In this document: positions 43,558-49,174 of the stretch, one piece after another | Layout of the letters: every line of letters begins with the position of its first letter | How positions within the stretch are numbered: the stretch's first letter is position 1 | Origin: Bacteroidales bacterium | Lineage (GTDB): Bacteria; Bacteroidota; Bacteroidia; Bacteroidales; UBA7960 | Assembly (NCBI GenBank): GCA_019429365.1 | Contig: JAHYJD010000014.1 | Coordinates: forward strand, 1 to 49,174 | DNA length: 49,174 nucleotides | Reading direction: 5' to 3' | Made by a program: the position numbers and the translations under genes | The notes under the pieces: generated by a model | What the model saw: the letters and a program-made list of their open reading frames with translations, nothing else | Told to the model about the DNA's origin: nothing | Database searches by the model: none

Positions 43558-44686
43558 ATTCCATTCCTTCCGGAGGTTCTGGTTTGCGCGGTTTTTCCGG
43601 GATGGTTTCATCCACTCCGGTGTCTTCCACCTCCAGTTGGCGGTGGATGGAGTAGTTGCGCCATTTTTCGAGCACCTGCACCATGTCGTCGGGAAGGTCT
43701 GAGTCGAAAAACATGGGTTTTCCGCTGATGGGGTGCTTAAAGCCCAGGGTTTTGGCGTGCAGGGCGTGCCGCGGCAAGATATTGAAGCAGTTGTTTACAA
43801 ATTGCTTGTACTTGGTAAAGGTGGTGCCTTTAATTATTCTGTCACCGCCATATGTTTCGTCGTTGAACAGCGGATGGCCGATGTGCTGAAAATGGGCCCT
43901 GATCTGGTGGGTGCGCCCGGTTTCCAGCTTGCATTCCACCAGGGTAACGTAACCGAATCGTTCCAGTACGCGGTAGTGGGTCACGGCGGGTTTTCCATAT
44001 TCGCCGCTGGGAAAAACGTCCATCACCTTGCGGTTCTTCAGGCTGCGGCCGATATGACCGGTTATGGTGCCTTCGTCGGGCAGGTCGCCCCAAACGAGCG
44101 CATTGTAAATGCGGTCGATCTTGCGGTCGAAGAAAAGTTTGGCCAGGCGTGTCTGGGCCAGTTCACTTTTGGCCACCAGCAAGATGCCTGAGGTATTTTT
44201 GTCGATGCGATGCACCAGGCCGGGTTTAATGTCCTCGTCGTTTTGCCGGGGCAGATGGCCAAAACGATGCACCAGGGCATTCACCAGGGTGCCGGTATAG
44301 TTTCCGTAACCGGGATGCACCACCATGCCTGCCTCCTTGTTTATTACGATAAGGTGGTCGTCTTCAAAGAGCACATTGATGGGGATATCCTGGGGGATGA
44401 GTTCTATTTCGCGGGGCGGGTAGGCCATTACGATGCTGATCACATCGCCGGGCTTCACCTTGTAATTGGCCTTTACTGGCTGATCGTTTGCCAGAATATT
44501 GCCAGCCTTTGCGGCCACCTGCACCTTGTTGCGGCTTGCATTTTCAATACGGGAAGTCACATACTTGTCTATACGAAGCAATCCCTGCCCGCGGTCAACC
44601 ACAAAGCGGTAATGCTCGTACAGCTCCTGCTCTTCGCTTTCTTCTTCGGGGCCTTCCAGTTCCGGAAGGTCTTTTTCGTCCATCAT
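43556..44686 (-). CDS. RluA/RluD-family pseudouridine synthase
   Basis: This enzyme isomerises uridine to pseudouridine in 23S rRNA. The 376-aa protein begins with an acidic tail (~1-28), followed by an S4 RNA-binding domain (LRIDKYVTSRIENASRNKVQVAAKAGNILANDQ) and the catalytic domain with the Asp in PGLVHRIDKNTSGILLVAK. LETGRTHQIRAHF and GDRIIKG are also conserved. The C-terminal ~35 residues are an acidic, proline-rich extension. I chose the ATG at 44686; the TTG at 44710 would overlap the stop of the T9SS gene. Confidence 0.92.
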   Translation of the reverse strand: MMDEKDLPELEGPEEESEEQELYEHYRFVVDRGQGLLRIDKYVTSRIENASRNKVQVAAKAGNILANDQPVKANYKVKPGDVISIVMAYPPREIELIPQDIPINVLFEDDHLIVINKEAGMVVHPGYGNYTGTLVNALVHRFGHLPRQNDEDIKPGLVHRIDKNTSGILLVAKSELAQTRLAKLFFDRKIDRIYNALVWGDLPDEGTITGHIGRSLKNRKVMDVFPSGEYGKPAVTHYRVLERFGYVTLVECKLETGRTHQIRAHFQHIGHPLFNDETYGGDRIIKGTTFTKYKQFVNNCFNILPRHALHAKTLGFKHPISGKPMFFDSDLPDDMVQVLEKWRNYSIHRQLEVEDTGVDETIPEKPRKPEPPEGME

Positions 44687-44699
44687 TTGGGGGATGTTT

Positions 44700-46640
44700 T
44701 TACCGGGCAATAATAAATCGGTCCGACTGACTGCGATAGCTCTGCGGGTGGGTAATGCGGAGGATATACATGCCGTTGCTCAGATGGCCTACATCAAGCT
44801 GAGGAGCATATTCCTGCGAAAGCAGCAGCCGGCCCTGGAGGTCAAAGACTTCCAACCGTACCTCAGCTGAATGAAAATCGGCTTCTGTAATCCTGATATT
44901 TAGCAAGTTGCTGCGCAACGGGTTTGGATAAATATCCACACCAGGGCCTTGATCTGGCTCATTTACTGAAACCGGTGCAGGCTGCCCAAAGTAAGGCCTG
45001 ATCATCAATGCTCCCTCATATATAGAAGGAACCCAGTCGTTTCCAACTTTATAAAAAATGTTTTCGCCGGCCTTACTGCTGGCATCGTACCCAAGGTTAA
45101 GGAAGCCGTCGCCCAGCTGCTCCCAGCCCACGTATATAGTGCCTGAGACCGGTAGTGGCTCATCGAGGTAATAAGTGGCAAAGCCGTTCATCAACTCTTC
45201 AAAATCGGGGGTGAGCACTTCGGATTGGTAAATGATCTCCTCTGGAGCAAGGCTGCTCCAAATGGTCAGATAAAAAGGTTTTACATTGTCGTCGTTCAGG
45301 GTGCGATTAAAATAGAACTGCACTGCTTCCAGGTTATCGGCCTTTCCGAGCTCAAACCGGTAGGCACCCCTGGCGTTGCGGCCTACGAGTCCGTATCCGC
45401 TTTCAGGAACACCATCATCGTAGGCATAGAAATTATCGAAAACCTGGTTGAAGACGATGGTGTCGTTGCGTTGGTAGCTGTCGCCGGCAGCGCCTTCACG
45501 AACCACATGAATCACCTTAAAGTGACGTTTTTCGGCCGGGGCCGTAGGTAATGGGTTTTGAATGACAATGGGATTGGTGTGGGGCTGATAGCTCTGGTAG
45601 CCATCCATAGCAAAGGGCGCAATGTTCCAGGTGCCGCCCGAATAGGTCCGAATGTTGTTGCCCGCCTCATCCTGTATGAAATAGCGGTACACATAATTGT
45701 ACGTAATGCTGCCCAGGTTGGTGATCTTTAGTTCCAGGTTGCTTTTCAGGTGGCTTTGCGGATTTACAATGTAGTGCGACCACGGCATGGCCGTGTAGTT
45801 TTTGAGAAGGGATTGTGCCGGGGCAGCAAACGCAATATCGAAATAGGTGGTTTGTTGCGGGTTGCGGCCCTGGTCGAGCAACACATAGTCGATGTTCCAG
45901 ATGTTGTTGTTTCCTGCCAGGTTGGTGGGAGTCTTTGAAGCCGTTAACGGGAAACTGGAATAATTCTTTATCCTGAACTGAAAGTCGTCGCGAAAAAATA
46001 CCGGGTCGGTAACAGGAATGACTGCCCTTTTAAAATAGGGGAAAGTATCGTTGGCAAATGCGCTGAGGGTTTCACCCTCTGCTCGCCAAACCGATTCCCA
46101 TAAGTCGGGCACCCATTCGGTTTCGCCTTCATCGTTTTCCTGGAAATAGCCTGGCGTGCGCAAAAACTCCACTACCAGCGAATCGCGCTCGCGCGGGGCA
46201 CTGCCATTGCCCTGAGGTTGATAATAAAAAGTCAGTAACACATTGCTTGCGGGGCTGAGTCCACCCAGCAAAATCTGCTGCGAGGTGAGCCGGTCGGCTA
46301 CAAATTGGAAAGGGTTTTCTTCGGCCTCCGGGTAAATCATGCCATACTGGTCGAGGGCATCGAAAGTAGCAACGCCCACGGTTTTAGGATGCACGGCAAA
46401 GCTGCTGTTAATAAAAGCAAAGCTGTCGGTCCACAGGGCTGGGTCAGGATAGGGACCGGGGTGAGAAAAGTCGTCGCGAAACGGCAGTTGCACCTGCTGT
46501 AGGGCTGCCGATTTAGTGCCAGGGCTGTGTTTGGTGACAGATTTTTGCGGGTTGCTCAATAATGGAAGCAGCACCTCCTGGGCCATTGCCGATGCGCTCC
46601 AGAGCATTATTAACAGAAAAACGGTAAAAAACCTATTCAT
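44700..46640 (-). CDS. T9SS type A sorting-domain protein
   Basis: The 646-aa secreted protein has a signal peptide (MNRFFTVFLLIMLWSASAMA) and a C-terminal type IX secretion signal of about 80 residues, with VDIYPNPLRSNLLNIRI...EVRLEVFDLQGRLL...LDVGHLSNGMYILRI. I recognise no catalytic domain; the middle is rich in beta strands and aromatic residues. It is likely exported through the outer membrane and attached to the cell surface. It is followed 13 nt later by rluD. Confidence 0.88.
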   Translation of the reverse strand: MNRFFTVFLLIMLWSASAMAQEVLLPLLSNPQKSVTKHSPGTKSAALQQVQLPFRDDFSHPGPYPDPALWTDSFAFINSSFAVHPKTVGVATFDALDQYGMIYPEAEENPFQFVADRLTSQQILLGGLSPASNVLLTFYYQPQGNGSAPRERDSLVVEFLRTPGYFQENDEGETEWVPDLWESVWRAEGETLSAFANDTFPYFKRAVIPVTDPVFFRDDFQFRIKNYSSFPLTASKTPTNLAGNNNIWNIDYVLLDQGRNPQQTTYFDIAFAAPAQSLLKNYTAMPWSHYIVNPQSHLKSNLELKITNLGSITYNYVYRYFIQDEAGNNIRTYSGGTWNIAPFAMDGYQSYQPHTNPIVIQNPLPTAPAEKRHFKVIHVVREGAAGDSYQRNDTIVFNQVFDNFYAYDDGVPESGYGLVGRNARGAYRFELGKADNLEAVQFYFNRTLNDDNVKPFYLTIWSSLAPEEIIYQSEVLTPDFEELMNGFATYYLDEPLPVSGTIYVGWEQLGDGFLNLGYDASSKAGENIFYKVGNDWVPSIYEGALMIRPYFGQPAPVSVNEPDQGPGVDIYPNPLRSNLLNIRITEADFHSAEVRLEVFDLQGRLLLSQEYAPQLDVGHLSNGMYILRITHPQSYRSQSDRFIIAR

Positions 46641-46682
46641 GCAATTTCTTTTTACAAAAACACCAGGACCCGAAAAAGGCTG

Positions 46683-47693
46683 TCAGAACTGCTCTATGGG
46701 GCGGTACCACACATCGATCTTTGAACCTTTTCTGATCAGGCCTTCCTGGTCGTATTCGGGTTCCTGCCGGTAAGCCCTGGCATCTTGTCTGGAAACGTTA
46801 TTTTCGAAGGTTTCATTGCCCAGCTCCAGCGAAATTTCTGTCAGGGTTTCTCTCACTTCATCGGGCGTTTTGCCGTAAAGCAAGGGAATGGGTATAGACA
46901 GGAGGCTTTCCATGTATTCTTCAAAATCGAAGCGGTTGGCCGAACGGTACACCAGGTTAATGGAACTGCCAGCCTGAAGGTGCTGCCTGCGCGAAGTAGG
47001 ATCGGGCATTTGTTGGTAAACGGTCGGGCTATCGGCTTCACCATCAAGAAATTCTTCGGTGCCTACGTTGAGCGAGAGGGAACTGAGGGTGGCAATGGCC
47101 TCGTTGCGGCTTTTGCCGATGAGCAGAGGCACTGCTACCATGGCCTCGCCCAGCCCACGGCCAATGACCAGGTCGATGGCTGTACCTTTCTCTACCAGAG
47201 TGCCGGGTTCTATGTTTCCCTGGTTAAATTTCTGTTGCAGCACCGCATTCTGGGCAATGTCGTGGCGGTACTCCATGTTTCCCACCATTAGTCCGTAAGC
47301 TTCGAGCAGTGCCATGGCCTGTCGCATCGAAAGGTCCGTAAGGTCGGGCATGGGTATCATCTCGGGCAGCACGGCAATCTTGGTGAGATAAATGGTGCGG
47401 TTTTTCTTTACTTCTATGCCCGGAGCTGGATCCTGGCCTGCAATGGTACCTTTGGGCCGTTCGTCGTCGAAAATCGAATCATTGACCATATAGCGCAGGT
47501 CCATTTTTCGCAGCACGGTGGCCACCTCGCGCTCGGTAAGCCCGCTCAGATCAGGAACGGTGATGCTGCGCCCATGAAGGGTATAGGCATCGAGCAGCTT
47601 GAGCGACACCCATAAAACTACTATGCCCAAGGCCGCGGCCAGCAACACATGGCGCTGAAAACGCCGGCTTTTTATAAAATCCCAAAATCGCAT
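46683..47693 (-). CDS. PASTA domain membrane protein
   Basis: The 336-aa protein has a single N-terminal membrane anchor (~15-37) and about four PASTA-like repeats, starting near ITVPDLSGLTEREV (43), IPMPDLTDLSMRQA (113), VAVPLLIGKSRNEA (183) and IPLLYGKTPDEV (~270, weaker). PASTA domains bind peptidoglycan fragments or act as spacers. No kinase domain is present, unlike PknB-type proteins. The neighbouring ddl and rluD genes suggest a conserved cell-wall-linked cluster; this is inference. Confidence 0.85.
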   Translation of the reverse strand: MRFWDFIKSRRFQRHVLLAAALGIVVLWVSLKLLDAYTLHGRSITVPDLSGLTEREVATVLRKMDLRYMVNDSIFDDERPKGTIAGQDPAPGIEVKKNRTIYLTKIAVLPEMIPMPDLTDLSMRQAMALLEAYGLMVGNMEYRHDIAQNAVLQQKFNQGNIEPGTLVEKGTAIDLVIGRGLGEAMVAVPLLIGKSRNEAIATLSSLSLNVGTEEFLDGEADSPTVYQQMPDPTSRRQHLQAGSSINLVYRSANRFDFEEYMESLLSIPIPLLYGKTPDEVRETLTEISLELGNETFENNVSRQDARAYRQEPEYDQEGLIRKGSKIDVWYRPIEQF

Positions 47694-47773
47694 CGATGTG
47701 AGTTTATTTGCCCGTAAAAATACTAATTAATGCTGATTTTTTCGGCATTAGCCTCAAGGCCCCTATTTTTTCT

Positions 47774-47781
47774 TAGTTTTG
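47774..47781 (+). promoter_or_regulatory. Candidate -7 box of ddl
   Basis: TAGTTTTG matches TAnnTTTG, 81 nt before the GTG start. No convincing -33 box. Confidence 0.3.
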
Positions 47782-47862
47782 TCTGATGATTTTGGCCGGG
47801 TTAATGACTTTGGCTCCTGGAAGGTATTGAAGCACTGATTTTGTTTTTAAAACATTTGTCCT

Positions 47863-48849
47863 GTGAAGAAAAATATTGCACTGGTTGCCGGGGGCTACTC
47901 TGGCGAGTATGTGATCTCTATCGACAGCGCGCGCATGATCAAACGCAACATCGATCCCGCCCTCTTCAATGTTTACACCATTGTGATAAATCAACAGAAG
48001 TGGGTACACCTCGATGAGGAAGGCAAGGAACATGCGGTGGATAAGAATGATTTTTCCATTGCCCCTTTCGGGGAAAAGATAGTGTTCGACTGCGCTTTTA
48101 TTACCATACACGGAACCCCGGGCGAAGATGGCAAACTGCAAGGCTATTTCGAGCTGATGGGTATACCTTATACGACCTCCGGCCTGCTGCCATCGGCACT
48201 GACCTTTAATAAGTTTTTCTGCAATCAGCTGGTGGCGCATTGGGGCATTCCGGTGGCCCGCTCAGCCAAGTTTGCAAAAGGAAGCAAGCTGGTGCTCGAA
48301 GATATTCTTTCGCGGGTCGACCTGCCGGTGTTTGTCAAGCCTAATAAGGGCGGATCGAGCCTGGGCACAACTTTCGTGAAGGAAGCCGCCCATCTGGTAC
48401 CTGCCATACAAACCGGCTTTGAGCACGACGACGAAGTGCTGGTGGAAGAATACCTGGAGGGAACGGAACTGACCTGCGGGGCTTTCAGACAAAAAGGGGT
48501 AATAAAAGCATTGCCCGTCACCGAGATCATCAGTAAAACCGAGGCAAAATTTTTTGATTTCAAAGCCAAGTACACCAAAGGTGCTGCGGATGAAATTACC
48601 CCGGCCCGCATCTCGCCCGAACTGACCCAACAGGTGCAACAAACCACCGCCTTGCTTTATGAAAAGCTGGAGCTGAAAGGCATGGCCCGCATCGATTTTA
48701 TCTTTTCAAAAGGAACGCTGTTTTTCCTGGAAGCCAACATCACCCCCGGCATGGCCGAAACAAGCATAGTGCCTCAGCAAGCTGCCATTGAAGGCATCCC
48801 CATACGGGAGCTGTTTACCATTGTGATTCTAAATGCAATCGGGATTTAG
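47863..48849 (+). CDS. ddl: D-alanine--D-alanine ligase
   Basis: This enzyme joins two D-alanines for the peptidoglycan stem peptide. The 328-aa ATP-grasp protein begins with GTG (KKNIALVAGGYSGEYVIS), and no ATG is available nearby. Motifs include ITIHGTPGEDGKLQGYFELMGIPYTTSG, FVKPNKGGSSLGT, EEYLEGTELTCG and ARIDFIF...FLEANITPGM. The last codons and TAG stop (ATC GGG ATT TAG) already belong to a heptamer array, so the natural C-terminus may have differed slightly. Confidence 0.95.
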   Translation: MKKNIALVAGGYSGEYVISIDSARMIKRNIDPALFNVYTIVINQQKWVHLDEEGKEHAVDKNDFSIAPFGEKIVFDCAFITIHGTPGEDGKLQGYFELMGIPYTTSGLLPSALTFNKFFCNQLVAHWGIPVARSAKFAKGSKLVLEDILSRVDLPVFVKPNKGGSSLGTTFVKEAAHLVPAIQTGFEHDDEVLVEEYLEGTELTCGAFRQKGVIKALPVTEIISKTEAKFFDFKAKYTKGAADEITPARISPELTQQVQQTTALLYEKLELKGMARIDFIFSKGTLFFLEANITPGMAETSIVPQQAAIEGIPIRELFTIVILNAIGI

Positions 48850-48910
48850 GGATAAGTGTTTAGGGATCAGGGGTTAATTGTTCAAAGTTTAAGGTTCAAG
48901 GTTCGGGGTT
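48841..48910 (+). repeat. Heptanucleotide tandem array at the 3' end of ddl
   Basis: Ten consecutive 7-nt units in one phase: GGGATTT, AGGGATA, AGTGTTT, AGGGATC, AGGGGTT, AATTGTT, CAAAGTT, TAAGGTT, CAAGGTT, CGGGGTT. It is of the same type and the same orientation relative to the gene as the array at 29591-29646. Confidence 0.85.
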
Positions 48911-49174
48911 CTAGACCCATTTCGGAGGGTTGGCAAGTCCGCTCATCAGCGCAGGGGAGGTTGATTGGTTTTAGGCTCAGAGCACAGGGCAGGCTTTCGA
49001 CACTTCGACTGTGCATAGCGTCATTGCGCCATAGCGTCATTGCGGTTTAATTTTTTCTAATCCCACAGACGCCAAGGATTAAAGAAACTTTTTTAAAACA
49101 CTTTGCGGCCCTTTGGGGATTGGTAGCCATCAATGGATATTAGACTTTTTTGTCAGCCTCTTTTTTGTAATCCG
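48911..49174. other. Intergenic DNA with repeat fragments
   Basis: There is no gene in the last 325 nt. After the heptamer array come a fragment GTCCGCTCATCAGCG (48937-48951) like the palindromes in the 5S remnants, a direct repeat CATAGCGTCATTGCG (49014-49028 and 49030-49044), and A+T-rich sequence. A short open frame at 48856-49050 runs through these repeats and is not a credible gene. Confidence 0.6.
49014..49044. repeat. 15-nt direct repeat
   Basis: Two identical copies of CATAGCGTCATTGCG are separated by one base (16-nt period), in non-coding DNA downstream of ddl. Confidence 0.8.

Overview
The window comes from a member of the Bacteroidota, most likely class Bacteroidia. The evidence is a type IX secretion sorting domain, TonB-dependent receptor and DUF5687/DUF4476/DUF4159 family proteins, promoters of the TTTG / TAnnTTTG type, weak ribosome binding sites, and the style of the 23S and 5S rRNA. 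I cannot name the genus. Gene density is high and several convergent gene pairs are 2 to 10 bases apart.

Layout. 1-1200: the 3' end of a 23S rRNA gene, a 5S rRNA gene, and then decayed 5S 3'-end and terminator copies with small palindromes. 1200-10080: a solitary cas6, gamma-glutamyltransferase, a DUF4159 protein with rsmE, a bile-acid-symporter-like transporter, an MFS protein and two outer-membrane barrel proteins. 10250-16330: two tandem thioredoxin-fold lipoproteins, an ABC ATPase/permease pair and an exported metallo-beta-lactamase-fold hydrolase. 16340-24280: an ACT-like protein divergent from lysC-lysA, a PTPS-folE pair, a serpin lipoprotein, fabD and a Ca2+/Na+ antiporter. 24240-31360: a seven-gene leftward surface-polysaccharide operon making a diacetamido-uronic acid nucleotide sugar, plus dTDP- and UDP-sugar enzymes and a PHP-type phosphatase. 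31550-40820: waaA, a small membrane protein, a DUF4476-MuiA pair, msrA, an iron alcohol dehydrogenase, a PPi-type phosphofructokinase, tRNA-Ser(UGA), a family 2 glycosyltransferase and aroQ. 40900-48850: a TPP riboswitch controlling a TonB-dependent receptor, a T9SS cargo protein with rluD, a PASTA protein and ddl.

Functional themes are the cell envelope (waaA, polysaccharide operon, ddl, PASTA protein, fabD), lysine/diaminopimelate supply for peptidoglycan (lysC, lysA), pterin synthesis, and nutrient import across the outer membrane.

Most of the window is ordinary core genome. The unexplained structure lies between genes: (i) a 66-base direct repeat of the 5S 3' end plus terminator at a 223-base period, with palindromic inserts; (ii) phase-perfect heptanucleotide arrays that begin at the stop codons of two unrelated genes (the acetyltransferase and ddl) and supply their last codons and stops; (iii) a pair of 24-base palindromes upstream of cas6. 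No complete new defence or mobile system is visible.
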